Assembly: GCA_937942205.1 (NCBI GenBank)
Contig: CALDFO010000062.1
Location: forward strand, 1 to 28,791
Reading direction: 5' to 3'
Origin: an uncultured Alphaproteobacteria bacterium
Lineage (GTDB): Bacteria; Pseudomonadota; Alphaproteobacteria; Micropepsales; Micropepsaceae
DNA: 28,791 bases
Part shown: positions 16,696-24,436 of the stretch, piece after piece
Layout of the letters: each line of letters begins with the position of its first letter
Position numbering within the stretch: the stretch's first letter is position 1
Program-made: the position numbers and the translations under genes
Notes under the pieces: generated by a model
Told to the model about the DNA's origin: nothing
The model's input: the letters and a program-made list of their open reading frames with translations, nothing else
The model's database searches: none

Positions 16696-16741
16696 GTGCG
16701 GTGCGGGTTCTTTTGTGCGGCGCGGGTGCCGCCATGCCCGG

Positions 16742-17410
16742 TCAGCCGGGTGGCCGCAATATCTGGGTCTGCAAGGTCTGGCCCGAGGGGTGGACATGCA
16801 GGTTCGCCTCCCAGACCATGCCGGTCTGCGGGTCTATCCAGAAACTGTCCGTGAAGGACCAGGCTGTGCCACTTGCGCGGCAGCTTTCGTCCACGCGTGC
16901 CGTCGGAATGGTGGCGCCGAGAATGGAGATGGAAACACGTCCCCGCAGGACCGCGGAGCAGGTCAGGGTGACTCCGTAAAGGCCCGCATCGGGGAAATCC
17001 ATCTGGCGGACGGAACGGAAGGGCGCTGTCATCGCTTGCGCTGGAGGCGGCAGAGTGCCGGGGGCCGTGGTGTTGCCCAGGTCGTGCGGCAGCCCGACAC
17101 TGCGCCACAATCGCCCGTTCCGGGTGGCGAGCACGATGCGGCTCGCGGCGGTCCAGACCATTTCGCCGCCACTGTCGGTCGCCAGCACGATGATCTGCTG
17201 TCTGCCGCCATTGATGCGAAATCCCATGCTGGCATAGGAAATCGCGGCCGCCTGGGCGCGGGTGATGCGTTGATCGCCGAACTGCGCCGACCAGGCCTGC
17301 CGCGCGATTTGGAAATACTTGCCGTAGAGGGATTGTGGCGCGCTGCTGCATCCCGCCAGCGCGAAGGCGAGCGCAAGTGCGGCGAATGCGGCGCGCGGCG
17401 GCAGTTTCAC
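16742..17410 (-). CDS. YjbF/GfcB-family outer-membrane lipoprotein
   Basis: The 222-residue protein starts at a GTG that overlaps the galU stop by four bases (GTGA), so the two are translationally coupled. The signal peptide ends in a lipobox (LAGC, lipidated Cys21), and the +2 residue is Ser, which favours the outer membrane. The body carries the YjbF-type pattern ITRAQAAAISYASMGFRINGG, then IIVLATDSGGEMVWTAA and LATRNGRLWRSVGLP. In E. coli YjbF and GfcB belong to the exopolysaccharide and group 4 capsule gene sets, together with YjbE/GfcA and YjbH/GfcD, whose relatives are also in this window. It sits next to the YjbE-like gene but in convergent orientation. The precise function of the family is unresolved. 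Confidence 0.85.
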   Translation of the reverse strand: MKLPPRAAFAALALAFALAGCSSAPQSLYGKYFQIARQAWSAQFGDQRITRAQAAAISYASMGFRINGGRQQIIVLATDSGGEMVWTAASRIVLATRNGRLWRSVGLPHDLGNTTAPGTLPPPAQAMTAPFRSVRQMDFPDAGLYGVTLTCSAVLRGRVSISILGATIPTARVDESCRASGTAWSFTDSFWIDPQTGMVWEANLHVHPSGQTLQTQILRPPG

Positions 17411-18291
17411 GAACCGAGCTTTCCCAGAATCGCGCGCAACGCTGGCGCGATGTCGGGCCGCGACAGGCCCACCGCGATATTGGCGTGCAGGAATCCCACC
17501 TTGTCGCCGCAGTCATAGCGGGCGCAATCGGTTTTCACGGCATGGAAGGGCGTCTTGCCGATCAGCTGGGCCATGGCGTCGGTCAGCTGGATCTCGTTGC
17601 CCGCGCCGCGCTCCTGCCGGTCCAGGATGCCGAAGATTTCCGGCTGAAGGATATAGCGGCCGATGACGCACAGGTTCGACGGCTCGGTGCCGGTGGCGGG
17701 CTTCTCCACCATGCCCAGCACCTCGGTGGCGTTGCTCTGGGATGTGCCGGGCTTGACCACGCCATAGCGTTTGATCTCCTCCTTGGGCTTTTCTTCCGCC
17801 GCCACGATGATGCCGCCGCCCACCTGGTTGTAGCTGGCGATCATCTGCGACAGGGCGCCGGGCTTGCCCACCATCAGGTCGTCGGGCAGCAGCACCGCGA
17901 ACGGTTCGTCGCCTACAAAGTGACGGGCGCACCACACCGCATGACCCAGGCCCAGCGGCTGCTGCTGGCGGATGAAGCCGACCGAACCGGTGGCGGGCAG
18001 CATTTCCAGCAGGCTGTTCAGTTCGGTGGTTTTGTCGCGCTGGGAGAGCAGGGCTTCCAGCTCATAGGCATGGTCGAAATGGTCGGCGATGATGTGCTTG
18101 CCGCGGCCGGTGATGAAGACGAACTGCTCGATGCCCGCCTCGCGCGCTTCCTCCACCGCATATTGAATGACCGGCTTGTCCACCACCGGCAGCATTTCCT
18201 TGGGCACCGCCTTGGTGGCGGGCAGAAAGCGGGTGCCCATGCCGGCGACAGGGAACACGGCTTTTCGGACGGGTTTCATGCTGATCATCAT
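17407..18291 (-). CDS. galU: UTP--glucose-1-phosphate uridylyltransferase
   Basis: The 294-residue enzyme makes UDP-glucose from UTP and glucose-1-phosphate. The nucleotidyltransferase signature AVFPVAGMGTRFLPATKAVP stands at the N-terminus with the following KEMLPVVDKP. IQYAVEEAREAGIEQFVFIT, FAVLLPDDLM and VGMVEKP are also present. The frame opens at ATG 18291 (MMIS); the ATG four codons later at 18279 gives the more usual start (MKPVRKAVFPVAG), and neither has a strong ribosome binding site. It leads a two-gene operon with the YjbF-like lipoprotein that ends at the bidirectional terminator. UDP-glucose feeds galE and polymer synthesis, so coupling to an export lipoprotein fits the locus. 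Confidence 0.96.
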   Translation of the reverse strand: MMISMKPVRKAVFPVAGMGTRFLPATKAVPKEMLPVVDKPVIQYAVEEAREAGIEQFVFITGRGKHIIADHFDHAYELEALLSQRDKTTELNSLLEMLPATGSVGFIRQQQPLGLGHAVWCARHFVGDEPFAVLLPDDLMVGKPGALSQMIASYNQVGGGIIVAAEEKPKEEIKRYGVVKPGTSQSNATEVLGMVEKPATGTEPSNLCVIGRYILQPEIFGILDRQERGAGNEIQLTDAMAQLIGKTPFHAVKTDCARYDCGDKVGFLHANIAVGLSRPDIAPALRAILGKLGS

Positions 18292-18384
18292 GATTTCCGG
18301 GGGATGGATTCAGAAACGGTCTGTTTCATCGCATGGCCTCGCCATTACTGTCCAGTTTCAAGGCTTTCGGCTGAATCCGGTGTG

Positions 18385-19557
18385 ATGAAAAAGGGTGTTT
18401 TCCTTCTGCTTGCGGTCATGCTGCCTCTGGCGGCGGCGCCTGTGCACGCCGCGCCCGTCACCGAGGCGCGCCTTGCCGAGGTGCAGGCGTCTCTGGACAA
18501 GGGCGATGCCGCGCACGCCGCGCAGGCGGCGGATGCCGCCCTGGTGGAGGGCGACATCACCGCCTTGCAGCGCGCGCGCCTGCTGCTGGGCCGCGGCATC
18601 GCCCGGCAGTTGCTGGGCGACGGCATGGCCGCGCTGGCGGATGTCACGGGAGCGATCAATACGGGGGCCTTGCCGGTGGAGGAGCGGGCGCAGGCGCTGC
18701 TCCAGCGCGGTTTTCTGCTGGACAGCATGGAGCGGCTGGAGGAGGCGGCCAAGGATTATGGCGCGGTGATCGCGTTGAAATCGTCGGCGGTGTCCACCGC
18801 GCTCAACAACCGCGCCAATATCCGCCGCCGCCAGAACCGGCTGGACGAGGCGCGGCGCGATTACCTGGCGGCGCTGGCCGCCGGCAGCAGCCGTCCGCAA
18901 TATCCCTATTACGGCCTGGGCCAGATCGCGGAGGCGCAGAAGGATACCGAGGCCGCGCGGGGCTTCTATGCGCGGGCGGTCGCGGCCGATCCCGGCTATG
19001 CCCTGGCGGCGCAGCGGTTGGCGGCGCTGGGTGGCGCGCCGGGGGCGGTGCGCGACGAGGGCGTGATCGTGTTGAAACCACCGGAGCGGATCGTGCTGAA
19101 ACCGCCGCCGGGTGTTGTGGCCGCCGCCGCGCCCACCCGTCCGGAGGCGGGCTTTGTCCCTGTTCCGCCCGCCAGTGAACCCATCATCAGTGAACCCATC
19201 ATCCTGCGCCCTCCGCCGCGCCGTCCGGCCCCCTTCAAGCCCGTACCGGCCGCCCCGCGCCGCGCCAGTCCCGCCCTGCGCTCGGCCCTGGATGCGCCCG
19301 TGGCGGCTGCCTCAGGCCCCCAGGTCCAATTGGGCGCCTGGCGCAGCCGGGGCGAGGCGGATGCGGGCTGGGCGCGGTTCCGGCGCCAGGCTCAGGGCTT
19401 GCTGGACGGGCTGTCTCCCCAGGTCGTGGAAGCCGACCTGCCGGGCAAGGGGCGGTATTTCCGTCTGCGCGTTCACCCTCCGGCCGGACGCGGCGCGGCG
19501 GCTTTCTGCGCCGCCCTGTCGGATCAGGGCCTGGCCTGCTTTCCGGTCCGCGATTAG
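18385..19557 (+). CDS. Exported TPR-SPOR domain protein
   Basis: The 390-residue protein starts at ATG 18385; a GTG one codon upstream is the alternative. The frame also stays open for 1050 bases upstream, antisense to galU, but that part is not coding. The signal peptide is GVFLLLAVMLPLAAAPVHA. TPR-like helical repeats span about residues 25-215 (ERAQALLQRGFLLDSMERLE, ALNNRANIRRRQNRLDEARR, YYGLGQIAEAQKDTEAARGF). A Pro-rich linker (about 225-305) contains a tandem 15-base duplication giving SEPIISEPII. The C-terminal 80 residues form a SPOR-like domain (VQLGAWRSRGEADAGWARFR). SPOR domains bind denuded peptidoglycan glycan strands. A periplasmic scaffold role near the export machinery is plausible, though the link to polysaccharide is only by position. 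Confidence 0.8.
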   Translation: MKKGVFLLLAVMLPLAAAPVHAAPVTEARLAEVQASLDKGDAAHAAQAADAALVEGDITALQRARLLLGRGIARQLLGDGMAALADVTGAINTGALPVEERAQALLQRGFLLDSMERLEEAAKDYGAVIALKSSAVSTALNNRANIRRRQNRLDEARRDYLAALAAGSSRPQYPYYGLGQIAEAQKDTEAARGFYARAVAADPGYALAAQRLAALGGAPGAVRDEGVIVLKPPERIVLKPPPGVVAAAAPTRPEAGFVPVPPASEPIISEPIILRPPPRRPAPFKPVPAAPRRASPALRSALDAPVAAASGPQVQLGAWRSRGEADAGWARFRRQAQGLLDGLSPQVVEADLPGKGRYFRLRVHPPAGRGAAAFCAALSDQGLACFPVRD

Positions 19558-19561
19558 AAAA

Positions 19562-19573
19562 CTACAACTGTAG
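19562..19573. promoter_or_regulatory. BlaI/CopY-type operator-like dyad upstream of wzi
   Basis: CTACAACTGTAG is a perfect 5-bp dyad with two central bases and contains TACA-N2-TGTA, the core recognised by BlaI/MecI/CopY-family repressors. It lies 70 bases before the wzi start and about 40 bases before a TATAGT -10-like hexamer (19611-19616). No such repressor gene is in the window. Confidence 0.4.
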
Positions 19574-19643
19574 GTGTGTTGCATCTGCTGTTCGCAGTTG
19601 CGCTATGCGTTATAGTAGCCACATCGGCGATTTGCAGGAACCA

Positions 19644-21116
19644 ATGAGCAGCCTTTTGCGTCCGCGTTTCGCCGCCGCCCTCATGGCGGTCCAGCTCCTG
19701 TCTATGCCGGCCCAGGCCGGGCCCTGGGCCGAAGTGGGTGACAATCAGCTGCGCACCGATATCGAACTCCTGGCCGAAGCGGGGGCGCTGGACGGCATCA
19801 CCACCCATTGGCCGCTGCCCTGGCGATCCATCGGCGCCCGCCTGCGGGACGGCCTGGACGGGCAGCCCGAAACGGTGCGCGCCGCCGCCGAACGGGTGCT
19901 GCGCCGGGCCAGGGCCGAAACCGAACCGGGCTTTTCCGCATCGCTCTATCTGGACGCCACCAATGCGCCATCGGTTGTGTACGGCTTTGACGGCATGGGC
20001 CGGGGCCAGGGCACGGCGCAGGCCGTGCTGGATTTCAACCAGGGGATTTTTTCCGGACGGCTGGCGCTGGGCGGCATCACCCAGAATTGGCGCGGCAACA
20101 CCACCCGGCTGAATCTGGACGAAAGCTATCTGTCGGCGCGGCTGGGCGATGTGCGGCTTTATGGCGGCTGGCTGTCGCACTGGTGGGGACCGGGCCAGGT
20201 GACGGCCCTGTCGCTCTCCAACAATGCCCGGCCCATGCCGCAGATCGGCATCTCGCGCGCTGTCACCGATGCCTCCAGCCTGCCGGTGCTGCGCTGGCTG
20301 GGGCCATGGCAGGCGGAGTTCCTGCTGGGCGTTCTGGATGGCCCGCGTCTCCAGCGTGACACCTATTACAACGCGCTGCGCGTCACCTTCAATCCGCTGC
20401 CGGGGCTGGAGATCGGCCTGTCGCGCACCCAGATGTTCTGCGGGCAGGGCGTTTCCTGCGCGCCCCTGCGGGATTATTTCGCCTTCCGCAACGATAATTC
20501 CATCGTCAACCGCACCAACGACCAGGGCGCTTTCGACATCAAGTACAGCGGCCGCATGGGCGAGCTGCCGTTCCAGATCTATATGCAGGCGATGAACGAG
20601 GATTCCTCGCCTATCACCTATTCGGTCACCAGCCATCTGTTCGGCGCCGGTATTTTCCTGCCGGTGGGCGACAATCCGCTGAAGCTCACCCTCGAATATG
20701 CCGACAGCGTGCCGACCGTGGATATCTTCAGCTTCGGCACTGTGCTGCACGGCGCCGCCTATAACAATTCACGCTATCCCGACGGCATGCGCTATCGCGG
20801 CCGCAGCCTGGGCTTCAGCCTGGACAGCGATTCCACCCTGCTGTCGCTGATGGGAAGCTGGACCGATCCGGGCGGGCGCTTCTGGCAGCTCAGCCTGCAC
20901 AAGGCCGCGATCTCCAATCCGCTCAATGTGTCCGGCAATGCGGTCACGGCCGCGCCGGTGCATGTGACCCTGGGCGAGGCCCGCGTCTCCCTGCCGCTCG
21001 TCTCCACGGGCCGCAGCGTCCGGCTGGATCTGGCGGGCCGCCTCCAGGACGACCAGCCCCGGCCGCACCGTGGCTTGGCCGCCGGCATCGAGGCGGCGCT
21101 GCGCTTCGATCTCTAG
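19644..21116 (+). CDS. wzi: Wzi-family capsule assembly outer-membrane protein
   Basis: I place the start at ATG 19644, preceded by AGGA, because it gives a clean signal peptide (FAAALMAVQLLSMPAQAGPW); the upstream ATG at 19605 would bury it. The mature protein (about 465 residues) begins with VGDNQLRTDIELLAEAGALD, the helical N-terminal segment typical of Wzi. Beta-barrel strands follow, with family landmarks GGWLSHWWGPGQ, GISRAVTDASSLPVLRWLGP and GLEIGLSRTQMFCGQG. Wzi is an 18-strand outer-membrane lectin that holds capsular polymer at the cell surface. Its presence argues that some of the polymer stays cell-attached. It lies 86 bases after the TPR-SPOR gene, with a possible own promoter and the dyad at 19562. 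Confidence 0.9.
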   Translation: MSSLLRPRFAAALMAVQLLSMPAQAGPWAEVGDNQLRTDIELLAEAGALDGITTHWPLPWRSIGARLRDGLDGQPETVRAAAERVLRRARAETEPGFSASLYLDATNAPSVVYGFDGMGRGQGTAQAVLDFNQGIFSGRLALGGITQNWRGNTTRLNLDESYLSARLGDVRLYGGWLSHWWGPGQVTALSLSNNARPMPQIGISRAVTDASSLPVLRWLGPWQAEFLLGVLDGPRLQRDTYYNALRVTFNPLPGLEIGLSRTQMFCGQGVSCAPLRDYFAFRNDNSIVNRTNDQGAFDIKYSGRMGELPFQIYMQAMNEDSSPITYSVTSHLFGAGIFLPVGDNPLKLTLEYADSVPTVDIFSFGTVLHGAAYNNSRYPDGMRYRGRSLGFSLDSDSTLLSLMGSWTDPGGRFWQLSLHKAAISNPLNVSGNAVTAAPVHVTLGEARVSLPLVSTGRSVRLDLAGRLQDDQPRPHRGLAAGIEAALRFDL

Positions 21117-21198
21117 CCCTCGTTAGGCATCGCTTAACCATGCCTCTTCGCCCTTTCCTAAGGGCTGGCCCCGACAATGGCGGCCTGGAGGAAACGGC

Positions 21199-22179
21199 AT
21201 GTCGGTTCTTGTCACCGGCGGCGCGGGCTATATCGGCAGCCACGTCGCCCACGCCCTGCTCGACCGCGGCGATGCGGTGGCGGTGCTGGACAATCTGTCC
21301 ACCGGAAACCGCGCCTATGTCGGCGAGGATGCCGTTTTCGTGGAAGGCGACATCGCCGACGCCGCGCTGGTGAAGCAGGTGGTGGCGCGGCACGGCGTGG
21401 AATCGGTGCTGCATTTCGCCGGTTCCATCGTGGTGCCGGACTCGGTGGCCGATCCGCTGGGCTATTACGAGAACAATGTGGTGCGGACCCGGGCGCTGAT
21501 CCAGGCGCTGGTCGAGGCAGAGGTGAAGCAGTTCATCTTCTCCTCCACCGCCACGGTCTATGCCGCCGATGCTCCGCAACCGCTGGCCGAGGCGGAGGTC
21601 AAGGCCCCGATCAGCCCTTATGCCCGCTCCAAGCTGATGACCGAATGGATGCTGGAGGATGTCTCCCGCGCCCATGATTTCCGCCACATGGTGCTGCGCT
21701 ATTTCAATGTCGCGGGCGCCGACCCCGCCGGGCGCACCGGCCAGTCCTCGCCCAAGGCGACACATCTCATCAAGCGCGCCGCCCAGGTGGCGCTGGGCCG
21801 GGTGCCGCATCTGGACATTTTCGGCACCGACTATCCCACCGCCGACGGCACCGGGGTGCGCGACTATATCCATGTCACCGACCTGGCGGCCGCCCACCTG
21901 CTGGCGCTGGACGCCCTGCGCGCGGGCGCGCCCTCCGCCACCTACAATTGCGGCTATGGCCGGGGCCTGTCGGTGCGCGATGTGGTCTCGGGCGTGGAAC
22001 GGGTGATCGGCCGCCGCCTGCCGGTGCTGGAAAGCGCCCGGCGTCCCGGCGATCCGCCGACCCTGATCTCGGACCCCCGCCGCATCAAGGCGGAACTGGG
22101 CTGGATGCCGGTCCATGACGACCTGGACGGCATCATCCGCTCGGCCATCGCCTGGGAGCGCCGTTTTAATTCCGCCTGA
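21199..22179 (+). CDS. galE: UDP-glucose 4-epimerase
   Basis: The 326-residue enzyme interconverts UDP-glucose and UDP-galactose. It has the NAD motif TGGAGYIGSH at the N-terminus, then VLDNLSTGN, VLHFAGSIVVPDSV, FSSTATVY and the catalytic Y141-x3-K145 (YARSK). LRYFNVAGADP and GTGVRDYIHVTDLA follow, all classical for GalE. The start is an ATG preceded by a strong GGAGGAAA site. The length is normal and the active site intact. With galU on the other side of wzi it completes the UDP-Glc/UDP-Gal supply for the polymer. Epimerisation of UDP-GlcNAc/GalNAc cannot be excluded from sequence alone. Confidence 0.95.
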   Translation: MSVLVTGGAGYIGSHVAHALLDRGDAVAVLDNLSTGNRAYVGEDAVFVEGDIADAALVKQVVARHGVESVLHFAGSIVVPDSVADPLGYYENNVVRTRALIQALVEAEVKQFIFSSTATVYAADAPQPLAEAEVKAPISPYARSKLMTEWMLEDVSRAHDFRHMVLRYFNVAGADPAGRTGQSSPKATHLIKRAAQVALGRVPHLDIFGTDYPTADGTGVRDYIHVTDLAAAHLLALDALRAGAPSATYNCGYGRGLSVRDVVSGVERVIGRRLPVLESARRPGDPPTLISDPRRIKAELGWMPVHDDLDGIIRSAIAWERRFNSA

Positions 22180-22194
22180 AGGCGGCACCCCCCT
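22172..22194 (+). terminator. Possible weak terminator at the end of galE
   Basis: CCGCC-TGAA-GGCGG (22172-22185) is a perfect 5-bp hairpin that overlaps the galE stop codon and is followed by CACCCCCCTTT. The T-run is short, so termination would be partial at best. Confidence 0.3.
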
Positions 22195-22238
22195 TTCAGG
22201 GTCTTTTCATTGGCGGGCAGGGGCCATACACCACCGCC

Positions 22239-23342
22239 ATGCGGGCCATCGAAGCCACCTGGGACAGCACGCTGGGCATCGCCAAGCGGTACGAGCGCCA
22301 CATCTCGGCGCTGTCGCTGGGGGGCGGCTTCGCCTTCGATAGTTGGGCCTTCGGCAGCATCGAGCGGCCCGAAACCCAGGCGGTGTTCATCGTCTATCTG
22401 CTGGTGGCGGGCGTCACCATCGCCATCCTGCATATCCTGGAATCGCGGGGCGAGGACCGCCGCCCGTCGGACCGCCTGCGCACCATCCTGGTCTTTATCA
22501 TCCAGTTCGCGCTGGGGGCGCTGCTGTCGGGCTTCTGCGTCTTTTACATCCGCAGCGCCTCGATCACCTCCTCCTGGCCCTTCCTGCTGGCGATGGCGGC
22601 GATCTTCATCGGCAATGAGTTCCTGCGCCGTTATCACAGCCGCCTGGTCTTCGTGGCGCTGCTGTTCTTCTTCTCGCTCTATTCCTACGCCATCCTGCTG
22701 GTGCCGATCCTGATCCGCCGCATCGGCCAGGGCCCGTTCCTGGTCAGCGGCGCGCTGGCGGTGGTGCTCTTCTTCGTCTACATGCGGGCGCTGGCGCGGC
22801 TGGGGCATGAGCGCTACCGCACGGCGCGGGCGCAGGTCGCGGTGGGCGTGGCGGTGATCACGGTGCTGATCAATGCCGCCTATGTCCTGCGCGTCATACC
22901 GCCCCTGCCGCTGGTGCTGACCGATGTCGGCATCTATCACGGCGCCAGCCGGGTGAACGGCAACTACCAGGTGGCCGAGGAGCAGGAGCCGCCGGAATGG
23001 CGCGCACTGTTCGGCACCTATCCCATCCTGCACATCCAGCCGGGATCCAGACTGTATCTCTACAATGCGGTGTTCGCCCCGCGCGGGTTGCGGGCCCGCA
23101 TCGTCCATGACTGGCAGCGGCTGGACCCCGCCACCAGGGGCTGGGTCAGCCAGCAGCGCATCGGTGTAGACATTGTGGGGGGGCGTCGGGACGGATACCG
23201 CTATTACACCACCAAGACCGTGCGGCCGGGCCAGTGGCTGGTGAAGATCGAGACCGCCGACGGGCGCGCCATCGGCCGGGTGCGGTTCGGGGTGGAGGAG
23301 CAGGCGGTTCCCCCCGCGACCACCATCCGCACCCTGCGATAA
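22239..23342 (+). CDS. Multi-pass membrane protein with C-terminal DUF2914 domain
   Basis: The 367-residue protein has about six hydrophobic helices between residues 45 and 230 (for example FIVYLLVAGVTIAILHIL, TILVFIIQFALGALLSGF and FVALLFFFSLYSYAILLVPI). A soluble C-terminal domain of about 110 residues follows, with the DUF2914 pattern VFAPRGLRARIVHDWQRLDP, RIGVDIVGGRRDGYRYYT and TVRPGQWLVKIETADGRAIG. DUF2914 has no known catalytic activity; its compact beta-strand look suggests ligand or protein binding. The start ATG lacks a clear ribosome binding site at good spacing. It sits 59 bases after galE on the same strand. A role in envelope polymer work is possible by position only. Confidence 0.8.
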   Translation: MRAIEATWDSTLGIAKRYERHISALSLGGGFAFDSWAFGSIERPETQAVFIVYLLVAGVTIAILHILESRGEDRRPSDRLRTILVFIIQFALGALLSGFCVFYIRSASITSSWPFLLAMAAIFIGNEFLRRYHSRLVFVALLFFFSLYSYAILLVPILIRRIGQGPFLVSGALAVVLFFVYMRALARLGHERYRTARAQVAVGVAVITVLINAAYVLRVIPPLPLVLTDVGIYHGASRVNGNYQVAEEQEPPEWRALFGTYPILHIQPGSRLYLYNAVFAPRGLRARIVHDWQRLDPATRGWVSQQRIGVDIVGGRRDGYRYYTTKTVRPGQWLVKIETADGRAIGRVRFGVEEQAVPPATTIRTLR

Positions 23343-23350
23343 CCGGCAAC

Positions 23351-23379
23351 TTGCGTTTCGGACCTATCCGGCCTATTTC
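23351..23379 (+). promoter_or_regulatory. Candidate promoter of cysD-cysNC
   Basis: TTGCGT (23351-23356) and TATTTC (23374-23379) are 17 bases apart. The match is moderate. It is the best pair in the 63-base gap before cysD and gives a leader of about 20 bases. Confidence 0.3.
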
Positions 23380-23405
23380 ACACTCCGGATTTGGGATAGC
23401 CAAAA

Positions 23406-24320
23406 TTGTCCACCGATAAGACTGTTATATCGCATCTGCGGCGCCTGGAAGCCGAGAGCATTCACATCATGCGCGAGGTGGCGGCCGAGTTCGCCAATCC
23501 GGTGATGCTCTATTCGGTGGGCAAGGATTCCGCCGTGATGCTGCATCTGGCGCTGAAGGCCTTCTATCCTTCCAAGCCGCCCTTTCCCCTGATGCACGTC
23601 AACACGACGTGGAAGTTCAAGGAGATGATCCAGTTCCGCGACGAGACCGTCAAAAGGCTGGGGCTGGATTTCATCGAATATATCAACCAGGACGGCGTGG
23701 CGCGGGGCGTCAATCCCTTCGACAGCGGCTCGTCCCTGCACACCCAGGTGATGAAGACCGAGGCGCTGAAGCAGGCGCTGGACAAATACGGTTTCGACGC
23801 GGCTTTCGGCGGCGCGCGCCGCGACGAGGAAAAATCCCGCGCCAAGGAGCGCATCTTCTCCTTCCGCACCGCCAGCCATGCCTGGGATCCCAAGAACCAG
23901 CGGCCCGAACTCTGGCGCGTCTACAACACCCGCATCAACAAGGGCGAAAGCATCCGCGTCTTCCCGTTGTCCAACTGGACCGAGCTGGATATCTGGCAAT
24001 ATATCCTGGCCGAGAACATTCCCATCGTGCCGCTCTACTTCGCCAAGATGCGCCCGGTGGTGGAACGCGCCGGCACCCTGATCATGCGCGACGACGAGCG
24101 CATGAAGCTGCTGCCCGGCGAAAAGGTCGAGGAGAAGCTGGTCCGTTTCCGCACCCTGGGCTGCTATCCGTTGACCGGCGCGATCGAAAGCGAGGCCGAC
24201 ACGCTGGAAGCCATCGTCACCGAGATGTTCACCGCCCGCACCTCCGAACGCCAGGGCCGCCTGATCGACACCGACGAAAAGGCCTCGATGGAGAAGAAGA
24301 AGAAGGAGGGGTATTTCTGA
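23406..24320 (+). CDS. cysD: Sulfate adenylyltransferase subunit 2
   Basis: The 304-residue subunit of ATP sulfurylase makes adenosine 5'-phosphosulfate (APS) with Cys[21 protein letters not shown] at the N-terminus, the PP-loop [10 protein letters not shown] (residues 37-46), [20 protein letters not shown] and [12 protein letters not shown] are all canonical. The start must be TTG 23406: a TAG lies three codons upstream in frame, and the next ATG would delete the conserved first helix. The C-terminus ends in EKKKKEGYF, typical of the family. The gene is followed without a gap by the 38-codon spacer frame and then cysNC. It serves cysteine synthesis or, with CysC, PAPS production for sulfation. 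Confidence 0.96.
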   Translation: MSTDKTVISHLRRLEAESIHIMREVAAEFANPVMLYSVGKDSAVMLHLALKAFYPSKPPFPLMHVNTTWKFKEMIQFRDETVKRLGLDFIEYINQDGVARGVNPFDSGSSLHTQVMKTEALKQALDKYGFDAAFGGARRDEEKSRAKERIFSFRTASHAWDPKNQRPELWRVYNTRINKGESIRVFPLSNWTELDIWQYILAENIPIVPLYFAKMRPVVERAGTLIMRDDERMKLLPGEKVEEKLVRFRTLGCYPLTGAIESEADTLEAIVTEMFTARTSERQGRLIDTDEKASMEKKKKEGYF

Positions 24321-24436
24321 TGAAAAATATTCTCTCCATGGCCGCCCTCGAGGCGGCCATCCAGGGGTTCAAACACCGTCGCCTGCGGCCCCTGGATGGG
24401 CGGCTCAAGGCCGCCCAAGGTGAGGTGGTGCGATGA
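24320..24436 (+). repeat. Palindromic three-hairpin element forming a 38-codon in-frame spacer between cysD and cysNC
   Basis: Three adjacent perfect stems fill 24338-24416: ATGGCCGCC/GGCGGCCAT (9 bp, 24338-24360), CCAGGGG/CCCCTGG (7 bp, 24361-24395, extendable to 11 bp if the first stem opens) and GGGCGGC/GCCGCCC (7 bp, 24398-24416). The segment is also an open frame of 38 codons whose ATG overlaps the cysD stop by one base and whose TGA overlaps the cysNC ATG (ATGA). The peptide (it begins [13 protein letters not shown] and is rich in Arg and Ala) resembles nothing known. A palindromic repeat element captured in the operon is the most likely explanation; a coupling or attenuator structure is the alternative. 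Confidence 0.55.

Noticed and set aside
15518..16735. A 405-codon minus-strand frame as one intact gene
   Set aside because: It is an accidental join of the antisense of the Thr-rich gene with one of three frames of the broken manC; the ManC match leaves this frame several times.
17335..18384. Upstream extension of the TPR-SPOR frame across galU
   Set aside because: It is antisense to galU; the signal peptide at 18385 marks the real start.
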